In this document: in pieces, positions 43,027 through 53,908 of the stretch | Layout: every line of letters begins with the position of its first letter | Numbering within the stretch: the first letter of the stretch is position 1 | Source of the DNA: Lachnospiraceae bacterium | Lineage (GTDB): Bacteria > Bacillota_A > Clostridia > Lachnospirales > Lachnospiraceae | Assembly (NCBI GenBank): GCA_024683935.1 | Contig: JAIKXV010000091.1 | Coordinates: forward strand, 1-57,176 | Length of the DNA stretch: 57,176 nt | Direction: 5' to 3' | Made by a program: the position numbers and the translations under genes | The notes under the pieces: generated by a model | What the model was told of the DNA's origin: nothing | Databases searched by the model: none | Seen by the model: only the letters and a program-made list of their open reading frames with translations

Positions 43027-44271
43027 ATGTATACACTCGATGATATAAGGCTTATTGATCCGGAAACAGCCGATGCGATAGTGGCGGAAGGAGAGCGTCA
43101 GAACAGTCATATTGAGCTCATTGCATCTGAAAACTGGACCAGCAAGGCGGTTATGGCTGCCATGGGAAGCCTTCTTACCAATAAATACGCGGAAGGATAT
43201 CCCGCGCACAGATATTATGGCGGCTGCCAGTGCGTGGATATGGTAGAGGAGCTGGCACGGGAGAGAGCCAAGGAACTCTTCAAATGCGAGTATGCCAATG
43301 TACAGCCTCATTCAGGAGCGCAGGCAAATATGGCGGTATTCATGGCTATGCTTCAGCCGGGAGATACCTTTATGGGAATGAACTTAGATCAGGGCGGTCA
43401 TCTTTCCCACGGTTCGCCGGTTAACTTTTCCGGCATGTATTTTAACTGTGTGCCTTACGGCGTTAATGACGACGGGTTTATAGATTACGACAAGGTGCTG
43501 GAGATCGCGAAGGAATGCAAACCCAAGATGATAGTTGCAGGTGCTTCGGCGTATGCCAGAACCATTGATTTTGATAGATTCAGAAAGATCGCAGATGAGG
43601 TTGGCGCGTATCTGATGGTAGATATGGCTCATATTGCCGGTCTTGTGGCAGGAGGGATGCATCCCTCACCGATAGGGATCGCAGATGTGGTAACCACCAC
43701 TACTCACAAGACGCTTCGCGGACCCAGAGGAGGAATGATCCTTTCCAGTCAGGAAGCTGCTGACAAGTTCAAATTCAACAAAGCAGTTTTCCCCGGAACA
43801 CAGGGCGGCCCCCTTATGCACGTTGTAGCTGCAAAGGCAATATGCTTAAAGGAGGCTCTGCAGCCTGAATTCAAGACTTATGCAAAAAATATAGTTGATA
43901 ATGCCCAGGCTCTTGCCAAGGGTCTTATGGGCAGAGGACTTTCCCTTATATCCGGCGGAACAGATAACCACCTTATGCTGTTGAATCTTGTTCCCCAGGG
44001 ACTTACCGGCAAGGAAGTGGAAGCCCTTCTTGATGATGCCAATATCACTGCAAATAAAAATACTATTCCAAACGACCCCCAGAAGCCGTTTGTTACCAGC
44101 GGAATAAGGCTTGGAACACCCGCTGTTACCACCAGAGGCTTTAATACCGAAGATATGGACAGGGTGGCCGAAGCTATTTCTCTTGTTGTTCTCGGAGGAA
44201 GCGGCAAGGTGGATGAGGCCCGTGCCATCGTAAAGAGCCTTACCGATAAATATCCTCTGGATATTGATTGA
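43027..44271 (+). CDS. glyA: Serine hydroxymethyltransferase
   Basis: A 414-residue PLP enzyme that interconverts serine and glycine with tetrahydrofolate. Motifs: [63 protein letters not shown] and the Schiff-base Lys in [14 protein letters not shown]. Length is normal. AGGAAAGGAG lies upstream. The MBOAT gene follows after 18 nt and may share the transcript. Confidence 0.98.
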   Translation: MYTLDDIRLIDPETADAIVAEGERQNSHIELIASENWTSKAVMAAMGSLLTNKYAEGYPAHRYYGGCQCVDMVEELARERAKELFKCEYANVQPHSGAQANMAVFMAMLQPGDTFMGMNLDQGGHLSHGSPVNFSGMYFNCVPYGVNDDGFIDYDKVLEIAKECKPKMIVAGASAYARTIDFDRFRKIADEVGAYLMVDMAHIAGLVAGGMHPSPIGIADVVTTTTHKTLRGPRGGMILSSQEAADKFKFNKAVFPGTQGGPLMHVVAAKAICLKEALQPEFKTYAKNIVDNAQALAKGLMGRGLSLISGGTDNHLMLLNLVPQGLTGKEVEALLDDANITANKNTIPNDPQKPFVTSGIRLGTPAVTTRGFNTEDMDRVAEAISLVVLGGSGKVDEARAIVKSLTDKYPLDID

Positions 44272-44289
44272 GGCAGGTACTACCCTTAA

Positions 44290-45669
44290 ATGGTTTTCAG
44301 TTCGTTAGTTTTTCTTTTCCGGTTTATGCCGGTATTCTTCTTAATATATTACCTGGTGCCGGGACGGTTCAGAAACCCCGTGCTTTTTATAGGAAGCATC
44401 ATCTTCTATGCATGGGGTGAACCGAGGTACACCATACTGATATTATGTTCTGTTATGGTGAATCATTCCCTGGCTGTGTTTATCAGCAGATTTGACCTGC
44501 GTTTCAGAAAAGTCGAAAGGCGGGTCATTTTTATACTTGCGCTTTTTTATAACATAGGAATGCTCTTCGTGTTCAAATACACGGGCTTCCTGATATCTAC
44601 GATAAATACGCTGTTCAGGAAGGATATTCCGGTGCCGGTCATAGCACTGCCTCTTGGTATAAGCTTTTACACCTTCCAGATAATGTCCTACGTTATAGAT
44701 GTATACCTCGGAAAAACAGAGGCGGAGAAGAATCTGCTTAATCTTGGCACATATCTCGTGATGTTCCCGCAGCTCATTGCCGGACCCATCGTAACCTATT
44801 CCAGGGTGAAAAACGGACTGAAACGGAGAAAGCTGAATTACGCCGTGATAGACAACGGTGCAAAGCTGTTTGTCATGGGACTGGGAGAAAAGGTTATCTT
44901 TGCCAACAGTCTCGGAAATATCTGGACAGCCTGTAAAGAAGCCGGGTTCGAAAACATCTCCACCCTTTTTGCCTGGATGGGGATTTCAGCCTATACCCTG
45001 CAGCTTTATTTTGACTTTGCGGGATATTCCCTTATGGCGATAGGTCTGGGACAGATGCTGGGGTTCAGGTTTCCGAAGAACTTTAACCATCCCTATGCCA
45101 GCCGGAGCGTAACCGAATTCTGGAAAAGATGGCATATTACGCTGACATCCTGGTTCAGGGAATATCTGTATATCCCTCTCGGGGGAAACCGCAAGGGGCC
45201 GGCGAGAACGATCTTAAATATGCTGATAGTCTGGCTTATCACCGGACTCTGGCATGGCGCAGCGTGGAATTTCGTATTATGGGGATTATATTACTTCCTG
45301 ATCCTGCTGGTGGAGCGTCTTTTCCTAAAGAGACTGCTGGACAGATACACGTTCTTTTCCTGGTTATATACCATGCTCATCGTGATGATAGGATGGGTAT
45401 TCTTTGCGTCTCCCACGCTCGTGGAGGCATTTACTTATCTCGGAAGAATGTTCACCATTAATCCGGGGACTGATTTTATAGAATTTTTCTACAGCTACTG
45501 GTATATATTTGCCCTGGCTGTGTTGTTTGCGAGCCCGGTGCCTGCCCGATGGTACAGGAAACACAGGAACAGCGCCTTAACGTATATCTTCCTGGTCGCC
45601 GTTTTCCTGATATCAACAGGACTGCTGGTAGATTCGGTTTATAATCCTTTCCTTTATTTCAGGTTCTAG
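44290..45669 (+). CDS. MBOAT-family membrane O-acyltransferase (AlgI/PatA-like)
   Basis: A 459-residue protein with about eleven helices. FYAWGEPRYTILIL near the N-terminus, ALPLGISFYTFQIMSYVIDVYLG, MFPQLIAGPIVTYSRV, RSVTEFWKRWHITLTSWFREYLYIPLGGNRKG and the catalytic-His motif GLWHGAAWNFVLWG are all AlgI hallmarks. It should move an acyl group, usually acetyl, across the membrane for transfer to an extracellular polysaccharide. The adjacent SGNH gene (11 nt on) is the expected partner that completes the transfer. Confidence 0.95.
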   Translation: MVFSSLVFLFRFMPVFFLIYYLVPGRFRNPVLFIGSIIFYAWGEPRYTILILCSVMVNHSLAVFISRFDLRFRKVERRVIFILALFYNIGMLFVFKYTGFLISTINTLFRKDIPVPVIALPLGISFYTFQIMSYVIDVYLGKTEAEKNLLNLGTYLVMFPQLIAGPIVTYSRVKNGLKRRKLNYAVIDNGAKLFVMGLGEKVIFANSLGNIWTACKEAGFENISTLFAWMGISAYTLQLYFDFAGYSLMAIGLGQMLGFRFPKNFNHPYASRSVTEFWKRWHITLTSWFREYLYIPLGGNRKGPARTILNMLIVWLITGLWHGAAWNFVLWGLYYFLILLVERLFLKRLLDRYTFFSWLYTMLIVMIGWVFFASPTLVEAFTYLGRMFTINPGTDFIEFFYSYWYIFALAVLFASPVPARWYRKHRNSALTYIFLVAVFLISTGLLVDSVYNPFLYFRF

Positions 45670-45680
45670 GAATACGGAAT

Positions 45681-47033
45681 ATGCTCAAGAGATTTTTTAA
45701 GAAGTGTCCTTTTCTTACATTAATAATAATTATTACGGCCGCATTGCTGATATACGGTCTGCTGCTTTCTGCCCGGGTGGTCAAGGCGTCCAACACGGTA
45801 AATTTAAATACCGATCCCGAGACCGTCGGCGTAGCAACCGCTATGCAGGATATCAAGGCCAGACTCTCTAATTTCGTAGAGGGAATAAAAGAACGGGATT
45901 ATTCCGTGGACTATCTGCCGACCGAATATGTGCCGGATGAAGATCTGGTAAATACCTTCGGAGTGGATACTTCCGACGGCGGAAAGGAGCTTTCGGAAGA
46001 GGAAAAAGCCGCAAAGGCCGAACAGGCTGAACGTGATGCTGCCGCAGCTGCCAAAAGGGCTGAGCGCAGCGAAAAAATTCGGAACGGCGAAGGGGATCAG
46101 TTCCTGAAGGATGCCTTTAAGACAAAGCTGCCGGAGAATGATCAGTCTACCCCGGGAGATTCCTACGACGGCTTCTATCCGGTGGGGAACGGATACTTTA
46201 CCGGCGGAGATACAGTTATTATAGGTGATTCCAGACAGCAGGGCTTCGGCATGTATTCCGGTCTGGACGGGATAGTGTCCTATGCGCAGAAGAGCTATGG
46301 AGTGCATCAGGTATTTACCAAACGGTGGATAGATTCTCCGTACGGTAAGCTTACCCTGGAGGAGGCCATGGCCTTAAACCAGGGTAAATTCAGGAAGATA
46401 TACATCATGTTCGGTCTTAATGAAATGGGCTGGGCAGATGAAAATACCTTTGACAATGCGTATTACCAGCTTATAGATATGCTGAAATATTATCAGCCGA
46501 AGGCTGTGATATATGTTGAAAGTATCATTAACGTAACAAAGGCTAAATCCACCGAATCCAACATATTTAACAACGATAATATCAGCAGCAGGAATGAAGC
46601 TCTGAAGGTTGTGGCGGAAAAGGAGCATGTGGCTTACCTTGACATTAATTCCGTTCTCACCGATGATGAGGGCTTTCTGCCGGATTATTATTCTTCCGAT
46701 GGCATTCATATCACTCAGAAATACATGTATCTCTGGGCTGATTTCCTGAAGTCGCACGCAGTCTTAAGCAGCGGAAGCGATACACAGTATGTGACCGGCT
46801 ATACTCCGGAAAAGGATGTTTCGGAGATAAGAAGCGGCGTATCAGGAGAGAGCGAAGACGGAGAGATGGATGATGACGAAGCTGAAGATAACTCCGTTGA
46901 TGACGCTGATGAAGACGGAACTGAAGAAGACAGTGAAGAAAGCAAAAGCGACAATATAGAAATGACGGAAATAATACCTGAAGTAAAAGACAGTGATGAT
47001 GGAAACTGGGAAACCGGAGGGGATATAAAATAG
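45681..47033 (+). CDS. SGNH/GDSL-type extracellular hydrolase or acetyltransferase
   Basis: A 450-residue protein anchored by one N-terminal helix (residues 11-31). A coiled, Ala/Glu-rich stalk (about 85-150) follows, then an SGNH domain (about 165-360): block I VIIGDSRQQGFGMYSG with the Ser nucleophile, FGLNEMGW as the Asn block, and SSDGIHITQKYMYLWADFL with the Asp-x-x-His pair. The C-terminus (about 375-450) is strongly acidic low complexity. Paired with the MBOAT gene it probably O-acetylates a surface polymer, like PatB/AlgJ/DltD partners; an esterase role is the alternative. Confidence 0.85.
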   Translation: MLKRFFKKCPFLTLIIIITAALLIYGLLLSARVVKASNTVNLNTDPETVGVATAMQDIKARLSNFVEGIKERDYSVDYLPTEYVPDEDLVNTFGVDTSDGGKELSEEEKAAKAEQAERDAAAAAKRAERSEKIRNGEGDQFLKDAFKTKLPENDQSTPGDSYDGFYPVGNGYFTGGDTVIIGDSRQQGFGMYSGLDGIVSYAQKSYGVHQVFTKRWIDSPYGKLTLEEAMALNQGKFRKIYIMFGLNEMGWADENTFDNAYYQLIDMLKYYQPKAVIYVESIINVTKAKSTESNIFNNDNISSRNEALKVVAEKEHVAYLDINSVLTDDEGFLPDYYSSDGIHITQKYMYLWADFLKSHAVLSSGSDTQYVTGYTPEKDVSEIRSGVSGESEDGEMDDDEAEDNSVDDADEDGTEEDSEESKSDNIEMTEIIPEVKDSDDGNWETGGDIK

Positions 47034-47037
47034 CGAA

Positions 47038-47943
47038 TTAAACAGGAACCGCAGCCCTGTAGGGTTCGCCGTCCTTTACGGTTTTGGAACAGGCTATGGC
47101 AAGAGATCCGGGACCTATATGACAGGATATGCTTAAAGGCAGTGAATCTATATATATGTTGGCATTCGGAAAGGCAGCGCGGATTTCTTCGGCAAACTCT
47201 TCCGCCTCCTCTTCATTCTGGCTGTGGGCAACTGCAAGCCAGATATCCGGGTTCTCGGGATCATATCCTCCGAAACGGCTTTCGATATCGCTCGTTATTG
47301 CCTTCAGCATGATCTTCTTTGCCTGCTTGATGCCGCGGCATTTGGAAAATGCGTCCAGCTTTTCGCCCTGAATGGAGAGAACCGGTTTCAGGTTAAGGAT
47401 TTTGGCAAGGGCAGCTCCCGCCGGGGTAACGCGCCCTCCCTTTTTAAGATACTCAAGGGTATCGACTGTTATATAAATGCTGGATTCAAATTTTACCTCT
47501 TCCAGAAGCTTCTTTATCTCTTTCGCATCATGACCGTTATCAGCCATATACTTTGCATCATAGACAGACTGACGCTGGGTAACTGAGATACGCTGGTTAT
47601 TAACAACCTGAACCCTGTCATTATAATCGGCCGCTATGGTTCTGGCAGTTTCATATGCACCGGAAAGACCGCTGGACATGGGGATATGCACGATCTCGTC
47701 ATATCCTTCGTTAAAGATACTGTCCCAAAGAGCGATAACATCTCCGGCAGCGGGCTGGGATGTGGTAACCCCGGCTCCCTCGGACAGAAATCTGTAGAAA
47801 TCGTCATGAGAAAGATTGACACAATCCAGGTATTCCCTGTCGTCCACAATAAAGGGCATGGAGAGAATGAAAATTCCGTCCTCTTTTCCCTGCCCGGGTG
47901 TAATACCGCTGTTTGTATCTGTTACTACTGCAACCCTGCTCAT
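47038..47943 (-). CDS. DegV family fatty-acid-binding protein (second copy)
   Basis: A 301-residue DegV protein with VVTDTNSGITPGQG at the N-terminus, TSQPAAGDVIALWDS, VHIPMSSGLSGAYETA (lipid-headgroup loop) and VDTLEYLKKGGRVTPAGAAL. The start chosen is the ATG at 47943, where family homology begins. The open frame continues 80 codons upstream into the leader repeat of the next operon, which is not believable as protein. No strong Shine-Dalgarno is present. It differs clearly from the copy at 10972, suggesting different fatty-acid preferences. Confidence 0.88.
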   Translation of the reverse strand: MSRVAVVTDTNSGITPGQGKEDGIFILSMPFIVDDREYLDCVNLSHDDFYRFLSEGAGVTTSQPAAGDVIALWDSIFNEGYDEIVHIPMSSGLSGAYETARTIAADYNDRVQVVNNQRISVTQRQSVYDAKYMADNGHDAKEIKKLLEEVKFESSIYITVDTLEYLKKGGRVTPAGAALAKILNLKPVLSIQGEKLDAFSKCRGIKQAKKIMLKAITSDIESRFGGYDPENPDIWLAVAHSQNEEEAEEFAEEIRAAFPNANIYIDSLPLSISCHIGPGSLAIACSKTVKDGEPYRAAVPV

Positions 47944-48114
47944 GGTTCTGACTATAACATAAAAAAAGCCCGTAAACAACGTAGTAATGCGGACTATGTG
48001 ACAGGGTAAAGATAACCGAATAGAACACACTTGGCACAGATCAGGACCGGGGGTATAATCAATGGATGTGATTTGTCTTAAAACCTTGAAGGGCCGACGC
48101 CGCATGTAACAGGT

Positions 48115-48150
48115 GGCAGATATTGAGAAGTGAAAGGAGCGGCATAGACT
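48115..48150 (+). repeat. Leader repeat, copy 2 (before the DPM1-like gene)
   Basis: Matches 16190-16225 at 32 of 36 positions, including the ribosome site TGAAAGGAGCGGCATAGACT. It lies 5 nt before the glycosyltransferase ATG. Confidence 0.7.
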
Positions 48151-48154
48151 GTAA

Positions 48155-48919
48155 ATGGAGAAGTTATCAATAGTAGTACCCACATATAATGAAAAGGGTA
48201 ATGTAGAGAATCTGGTGAGTCAGATCGATGATGCGCTGGAGGGTATAGATCATGAGATAGTCTTTATAGATGACAGTACGGACGAAACGCCTGAAATACT
48301 GGAAAAGCTCTCCGGGGAAAAGCGCCATGTGAGATATGAGCACAGGGTCGGGGAGACCGGACTTGCCACCGCAGTGATACGGGGCTTCAGGATCGCGGAG
48401 GGCGATATACTGGCATGTATGGATGCGGATCTACAGCATCCGCCGAAGATTTTAAGACCCATGTATGCTGCTGTTCTATCCGGTGCGGATTTCTGCATAC
48501 CGTCAAGGTTCATACCCGGCGGCAGTGACGGGGGATTAAACCTGTACAGAAAGTTTGTATCCGGTACCGCCAGATGGATGGGAAAGATAGCCCTTCCCTG
48601 CTTAAGGAAGGTGAGCGATCCCACCAGCGGACTATTCATGTTCCGGAAAAAGTGTATAGAAAATGCGGATCTGCAGCCGGTGGGATGGAAGATTATGGTT
48701 GAGGTGCTTGCGATGAGCGAATATGAGACCATAATAGAGATCCCCTACTGTTTCCAGGATCGGGAGAGCGGGGAGTCGAAGCTTTCCGGCAAGGTCACGA
48801 TGCAGTACATAGAACAGCTCTTTATGCTAATGAAGCGTGCCACCAAGAGGAAGGGCATAACAGTGATAAGGTGGAGCGAAAAGTATACGGAGAACCAGAC
48901 AAAGAAATATCTGGGCTGA
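48155..48919 (+). CDS. Family 2 glycosyltransferase, polyprenol-phosphate mannosyltransferase (DPM1)-like
   Basis: A 254-residue GT2 enzyme without transmembrane helices: VVPTYNEKGNVENLVSQID, FIDDSTDETPEIL, the metal motif in ACMDADLQHPPKIL, and SDPTSGLFMFRKK with FQDRESGESKLSGKVTMQYIEQL typical of DPM1/GtrB-type transferases. It would load a sugar onto undecaprenyl phosphate for export. No flippase or downstream transferase is adjacent. It is divergent from degV; uvrA follows 38 nt later. Confidence 0.9.
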   Translation: MEKLSIVVPTYNEKGNVENLVSQIDDALEGIDHEIVFIDDSTDETPEILEKLSGEKRHVRYEHRVGETGLATAVIRGFRIAEGDILACMDADLQHPPKILRPMYAAVLSGADFCIPSRFIPGGSDGGLNLYRKFVSGTARWMGKIALPCLRKVSDPTSGLFMFRKKCIENADLQPVGWKIMVEVLAMSEYETIIEIPYCFQDRESGESKLSGKVTMQYIEQLFMLMKRATKRKGITVIRWSEKYTENQTKKYLG

Positions 48920-48957
48920 ACCCAATATATGGTAGATGACATAAAAAAAGGAAAAGT

Positions 48958-51834
48958 ATGAAAAAGGTTTTCAGTGAGTACATTAAAATAAGAGGAGCAA
49001 AGGCTCATAATCTTAAAAATCTAAATATAGATATTCCCAGAAATGAGATGGTAGTGCTTACAGGGCTTTCCGGTTCCGGAAAGTCCTCACTTGCCTTTGA
49101 CACTATTTATGCGGAAGGACAGAGGAGATACATGGAATCTCTGTCCTCTTATTCCAGGCAGTTTCTGGGACAGATGGAAAAACCCGAGGTGGATTCCATA
49201 GAGGGACTGCCTCCGGCCATTTCCATAGATCAGAAATCCACCAACAGAAACCCCCGTTCTACAGTGGGCACGGTGACGGAGATCTACGACTATTTCAGGC
49301 TTCTGTACGCCAGAGTGGGAACTCCGCACTGCCCGAACTGCGGGAAAGTCATAGAGCGGCAGACTGTGGACCAGATGACGGACAGGATAATGGAGCTGCC
49401 GGAAAAGACGAAGATCCAGCTGCTGTCCCCGGTGGTGAGAGGCAGAAAGGGACGGCATGAAAAGGTTTTCGAACGGGCCAAGAGGAGCGGTTATGTCCGG
49501 GTCATGGTCGACGGAAATATGTATGACCTGTCCGAGGAGATCAAGCTCGATAAGAATATCAAGCACGATATAGAGATAGTTGTGGATCGTCTGGTCATAA
49601 AGGAAGGGATAGAGAGGAGGCTTACCGACTCAATTGAGAATGTACTCTCACTTTCCGACGGACTGATGATCGTCGATATCCCGGGTAAAGAGCAGCTTAA
49701 TTTCTCGGAAAGCTTCTCCTGCCCCGACTGCGGCATAAATATAGAGGAGATTGAGCCCAGGAGCTTTTCCTTTAATAACCCCTTCGGAGCCTGTCCCGAA
49801 TGTCTGGGTCTCGGATATCACATGGAATTTGACGAGGATCTGATGATACCGGACAAGAGTCTTTCCTTTAACCAGGGCTGTGTGCAGGCCATGGGCTGGG
49901 TGTCGAGCAAGGACAGCAGCAGTTTTTCACACGCGCTGATCGATGCAATGGCGGAGCATTACGGCTTTTCACTGGATACGCCCTACGAAGAGCTTCCTGA
50001 GAAGGTAAGAGATGCCTTTATACACGGGACCGGCGGAGAAGTGATGAAGGTCCATTACAGGGGGCAGCGCTCGGAAGGCACCTATGACGTGCCTTTTGAA
50101 GGGCTTATTAAGAATATGGAACAGAGGTACAGAGAGACCTCTTCCGATATGACTAAGGCTGAATATGAGAAATATATGAGAGTCAGTCCCTGCGACAGCT
50201 GCAAGGGGATGAGACTGAAGGCGTCATCGCTGGCTGTTACCGTCGGAGACAGGAATATTTTTGAGGTGACGAGCCTTGCCGTAAGGGAACTTCTGGATTT
50301 CATGGATAACCTGTCCCTTACGAGCCATCAGGAGCTTATCGGAAAAAGGATAGTTAAGGAAATAAGATCCAGGGTGCAGTTTCTGATCGACGTGGGTCTT
50401 GACTATCTGACCCTGTCCAGAGCCACATCATCGCTGTCGGGAGGCGAGGCCCAGAGGATAAGGCTTGCGACCCAGATAGGATCGGGACTGGTAGGAGTGG
50501 CATATATTCTTGACGAACCGAGTATAGGGCTGCATCAGAGGGATAACGGAAAGCTCATAGCTTCATTAAAGAAACTGAGGGATCTCGGAAACACCCTTAT
50601 CGTTGTAGAACATGATGAAGAGACGATGAGGGAAGCTGATGAAGTGATAGATATAGGGCCGGGAGCCGGGATACACGGCGGCGAAGTAGTGGCCCAGGGC
50701 AGTGCGGAAGAGGTCGAAAAGGTAAAGGGATCCGTCACCGGGCAGTACCTGTCCGGCGAGCTTCAGATACCCATGCCGGCCAAAAGACGTAAGCCCACAG
50801 GCTATATAAAAATAGTGGGCGCCAGGGAAAATAACCTTAAAAACGTAACAGTCGACATTCCTCTCGGGGTCATGACCGTGGTGACGGGAGTATCCGGATC
50901 AGGCAAGTCCTCTCTTATTAATGAAGTTCTGAATAAGAGCCTGTCAAAGAAACTGAACCGTGCTTTTACCATCCCCGGAAAGCATGAAAGGATAGAGGGC
51001 GTGGAGCAGCTGGATAAGGTGATAAATATCGACCAGTCTCCGATAGGACGTACTCCGAGGAGTAATCCCGCCACCTATACCGGTGTCTTTGATATCATAA
51101 GGGATCTTTTCGCGGCGACGGTGGATGCAAAGGAGAGAGGATATAACAAGGGAAGGTTCTCCTTTAATGTAAAGGGAGGGCGTTGTGAGGCCTGCAGCGG
51201 AGACGGTATCGTAAAGATAGAAATGCACTTCCTGCCGGATGTGTACGTGCCCTGCGAGGTATGTCACGGACAGCGTTATAACAGGGAAACCCTCGATGTC
51301 AGATATAAGGGAAAAAATATCTATGAAGTTCTGGATATGAATGTTGAGGAGGCTCTGAAGTTCTTTGAGAATGTGGAGTCTGTAAGAAGAAAGATCCAGA
51401 CCCTTTATGATGTCGGACTGGGATATATCAAGCTTGGACAGCCCTCGACGCAGCTGTCGGGAGGAGAAGCCCAGAGAGTCAAGCTCTCGACCGAGCTCAG
51501 CCGGAAGGGGACGGGAAAGACCATTTATATCCTGGATGAGCCCACCACGGGACTGCATTTTGAAGATGTGAGAAAGCTGACGGAGATACTCAGGAGGCTT
51601 TCGGATAACGGGAATACCGTGGTGGTGATAGAACACAATCTGGATGTGATAAAGTGTGCGGATTATATCATTGACATGGGACCCGAAGGAGGCGACGGAG
51701 GCGGAAAGGTCATAGCGGAAGGAACTCCGGAAAAGGTGGCTGCTTCAAAGAAGTCATATACGGGACAGTATATAAAGAAGATCCTTGACAGGGAAAAGCT
51801 TCGCAGCGGAAAAACAAAAATAAAGAAAAAATAA
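48958..51834 (+). CDS. uvrA: Excinuclease ABC subunit A
   Basis: A 958-residue ABC ATPase for nucleotide-excision damage recognition. The first Walker A is [20 protein letters not shown] and the second is [15 protein letters not shown]; both ABC signatures ([14 protein letters not shown] and [14 protein letters not shown]) and the zinc modules CPNC/CPDC and CEAC-x18-CEVC-type ([17 protein letters not shown]) are intact. Full length for the family. uvrB is not in the window. Confidence 0.98.
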   Translation: MKKVFSEYIKIRGAKAHNLKNLNIDIPRNEMVVLTGLSGSGKSSLAFDTIYAEGQRRYMESLSSYSRQFLGQMEKPEVDSIEGLPPAISIDQKSTNRNPRSTVGTVTEIYDYFRLLYARVGTPHCPNCGKVIERQTVDQMTDRIMELPEKTKIQLLSPVVRGRKGRHEKVFERAKRSGYVRVMVDGNMYDLSEEIKLDKNIKHDIEIVVDRLVIKEGIERRLTDSIENVLSLSDGLMIVDIPGKEQLNFSESFSCPDCGINIEEIEPRSFSFNNPFGACPECLGLGYHMEFDEDLMIPDKSLSFNQGCVQAMGWVSSKDSSSFSHALIDAMAEHYGFSLDTPYEELPEKVRDAFIHGTGGEVMKVHYRGQRSEGTYDVPFEGLIKNMEQRYRETSSDMTKAEYEKYMRVSPCDSCKGMRLKASSLAVTVGDRNIFEVTSLAVRELLDFMDNLSLTSHQELIGKRIVKEIRSRVQFLIDVGLDYLTLSRATSSLSGGEAQRIRLATQIGSGLVGVAYILDEPSIGLHQRDNGKLIASLKKLRDLGNTLIVVEHDEETMREADEVIDIGPGAGIHGGEVVAQGSAEEVEKVKGSVTGQYLSGELQIPMPAKRRKPTGYIKIVGARENNLKNVTVDIPLGVMTVVTGVSGSGKSSLINEVLNKSLSKKLNRAFTIPGKHERIEGVEQLDKVINIDQSPIGRTPRSNPATYTGVFDIIRDLFAATVDAKERGYNKGRFSFNVKGGRCEACSGDGIVKIEMHFLPDVYVPCEVCHGQRYNRETLDVRYKGKNIYEVLDMNVEEALKFFENVESVRRKIQTLYDVGLGYIKLGQPSTQLSGGEAQRVKLSTELSRKGTGKTIYILDEPTTGLHFEDVRKLTEILRRLSDNGNTVVVIEHNLDVIKCADYIIDMGPEGGDGGGKVIAEGTPEKVAASKKSYTGQYIKKILDREKLRSGKTKIKKK

Positions 51835-51989
51835 ATTTGAAATTTTTTTGATTCAGGGGTTAAGTTCAGGGGTACTGCTGCCGATATACATTCAAAGGAA
51901 TTGTCATTTGTCATGCAGGGATGCTTTTGCCACCGGAGACGGGGTGCATTTTTGCGTGACTTTTTTATTTCTTTTTCATTTTTTCCGTA

Positions 51990-52017
51990 TTGTCAAGGCA
52001 CCATTTTCGGGTATAAT
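51990..52017 (+). promoter_or_regulatory. Predicted mreB promoter
   Basis: The -35 is TTGTCA (51990-51995), the -10 is a perfect TATAAT (52012-52017) and the spacer is 16 nt. The leader is about 28 nt with GAAAGGGG before the ATG. The 150 nt before it, after uvrA, hold no gene and no clear terminator. Confidence 0.6.
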
Positions 52018-52051
52018 AGATTGGTTAGATCAGATTGAAAGGGGAACGAAA

Positions 52052-53047
52052 ATGGTCGCAACAGACATAGGAATAGATCTTGGCACCGCCAGCATTTTGG
52101 TATACATAAGAGGAAAAGGAGTGGTTTTAAAAGAGCCCTCCGTTGTGGCATTTGACCGCGATACCAATAAGATAAAGGCTATCGGAGAGGACGCGAGGCT
52201 GATGCTCGGACGTACTCCCGGAAATATAGTGGCGGTCAGGCCTTTGAGACAGGGTGTTATTTCCGATTACACGGTAACGGAAAAGATGCTGAAGTACTTT
52301 ATCCAGAAGGCAGTCGGAAAGAAGACTTTCAGGAAGCCCAGGATAAGCGTATGTGTACCCAGCGGCGTTACGGAAGTAGAGCAGAAGGCCGTTGAGGATG
52401 CGGCATACCAGGCAGGCGCCAGAGAGGTTTCCATTATAGAGGAGCCCATAGCTGCAGCCATAGGTGCGGGAATAGATATATCAAAGCCCTGCGGGAACAT
52501 GATAGTCGATATAGGAGGAGGAACCACCGATATCGCAGTCATATCCCTGGGAGGCACGGTAGTATCCACATCCATTAAGATAGCGGGTGATGACTTTGAC
52601 GAAGCTATCGTCCGTTATATGAGAAAGAAGCATAAGCTGCTCATCGGGGAAAGAACCGCTGAGGACTTAAAGATAAAGATCGGAACCGCATTCAATATGC
52701 CGGATAACGACAGTATGAATGTGAGAGGCCGTGACCTGGTAACAGGACTTCCGAAGACGGTTGAAGTTACCAGTGAAGAAACAGAAGAAGCGCTGAAGGA
52801 GACCACATCCCAGATAGTGGAAGCTATCCACGGAGTGCTGGAGAAAACTCCGCCGGAACTGGCAGCTGATATAGCGGACAGAGGTATAGTCCTTACAGGA
52901 GGCGGAAGCCTGCTCCGGGGGCTGGAGGAACTGATCGCTGACAGGACGGGCATCACCACAATGACAGCCGAGGATCCCATGACCGCGGTAGCGGTAGGAA
53001 CCGGCAGGTATGTGGAGTTTCTCGCGGGATACAGGGAAGGACTCTGA
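52052..53047 (+). CDS. mreB: Rod-shape determining protein MreB/Mbl (actin-like)
   Basis: A 331-residue actin-fold protein: phosphate-1 DIGIDLGTASILVYIRGKGVVLKEPSVVA, SVCVPSGVTEVEQKAVEDAA, phosphate-2 VDIGGGTTDIAVISLGG, and the adenosine motif IVLTGGGSLLRGLEELI. It forms membrane-bound filaments that direct peptidoglycan elongation. There is no mreC/mreD here; instead the flagellar rod genes follow, as in many Firmicutes where an Mbl-type paralogue precedes flhO-flhP. It could therefore be mbl rather than mreB. Confidence 0.95.
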   Translation: MVATDIGIDLGTASILVYIRGKGVVLKEPSVVAFDRDTNKIKAIGEDARLMLGRTPGNIVAVRPLRQGVISDYTVTEKMLKYFIQKAVGKKTFRKPRISVCVPSGVTEVEQKAVEDAAYQAGAREVSIIEEPIAAAIGAGIDISKPCGNMIVDIGGGTTDIAVISLGGTVVSTSIKIAGDDFDEAIVRYMRKKHKLLIGERTAEDLKIKIGTAFNMPDNDSMNVRGRDLVTGLPKTVEVTSEETEEALKETTSQIVEAIHGVLEKTPPELAADIADRGIVLTGGGSLLRGLEELIADRTGITTMTAEDPMTAVAVGTGRYVEFLAGYREGL

Positions 53048-53092
53048 TCCCTATAGAAAAGGATATCGGTCCGGCGCAGAAAGGAACAGAAA

Positions 53093-53869
53093 TTGGTAAA
53101 AGGATTATATACCGCGTATACGGGAATGATAAACGAACAGAACCGTATGGATACTCTGGCAAATAACCTTGCCAATGTGAACACCACCGGATTTAAGAAG
53201 GAAGGCGCAACCAGCCAGGCCTTCGGCGATATCCTCAAGTATGAGATAAAAGACAAGTCTGAGTACTATCTGACAAAGCGGATGGGCGTTACCAATCCGG
53301 GCGTGAGGATCGGCGAGAATTACACCGACTGGTCCGAGGGTGCGCTTCATGAGACGGACAATACCTTTGATCTGGCTTTGAGCGGTCCGGGATTCTTCCG
53401 GATCCAATTCACCGATAAGGAGGGCGTTACCTCCATCAAATATACCAGAGACGGTTCATTCACATTAAATCAGCTGGGTGAACTGGTGACGAAGGACGGG
53501 GATTATGTCCTCAGTGATACCGGGGCGCATATAGTCCTTAATCCTACAATGATGGCCGGTATCAATACCACGGGACAGATCTATCAGGATGATGTTCTGG
53601 TGGCAACAATAGGAACCACTGATTTTGCAGATTATAACTATCTGGAGCACTACGGAGAAAATCTGTGGCAGACTGTAGAGGGGGCAACGGAACAGCCCGC
53701 TAATACCAGTATCCTTTCCGGATATCTCGAACAGTCGAATGTAAATACGGTTGAGGAAATGGTTAATATGATCGCCATTCAGAGACAGTATGAATCCAAT
53801 CAGAGGGTGATCACCACTATAGACAATACATTACAGATAGCAGCCAATGATCTGGGAAGACCGGGATGA
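53093..53869 (+). CDS. flhO: Flagellar basal-body rod/hook protein, FlhO/FlgF-like
   Basis: A 258-residue protein from a TTG start with AAAGGAAC 5 nt upstream. The N-terminal helix carries YTGMINEQNRMDTLANNLANVNTTGFK, the flagellar rod signature. The central D1 domain holds FDLALSGPGFFRI and the C-terminal helix ends SNVNTVEEMVNMIAIQRQYESNQRVI. It is exported by the flagellar type III system to build the distal rod. The order FlhO-FlhP-FlgJ-like after an MreB paralogue is conserved. Confidence 0.9.
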   Translation: MVKGLYTAYTGMINEQNRMDTLANNLANVNTTGFKKEGATSQAFGDILKYEIKDKSEYYLTKRMGVTNPGVRIGENYTDWSEGALHETDNTFDLALSGPGFFRIQFTDKEGVTSIKYTRDGSFTLNQLGELVTKDGDYVLSDTGAHIVLNPTMMAGINTTGQIYQDDVLVATIGTTDFADYNYLEHYGENLWQTVEGATEQPANTSILSGYLEQSNVNTVEEMVNMIAIQRQYESNQRVITTIDNTLQIAANDLGRPG

Positions 53870-53908
53870 TCCCGATAGTGATCAGTGTGGTATAGGAGGC
53901 AAAACAGC

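Noticed and set aside
47944..48183. N-terminal extension of the second DegV protein up to 48183
   Set aside because: DegV homology starts at the ATG at 47943 and the extension runs through the divergent leader repeat; it would be non-homologous sequence.
51835..52000. Terminator after uvrA (AT-rich inverted repeat near 51834-51850)
   Set aside because: The stem is only about five A-T pairs; too weak to call.
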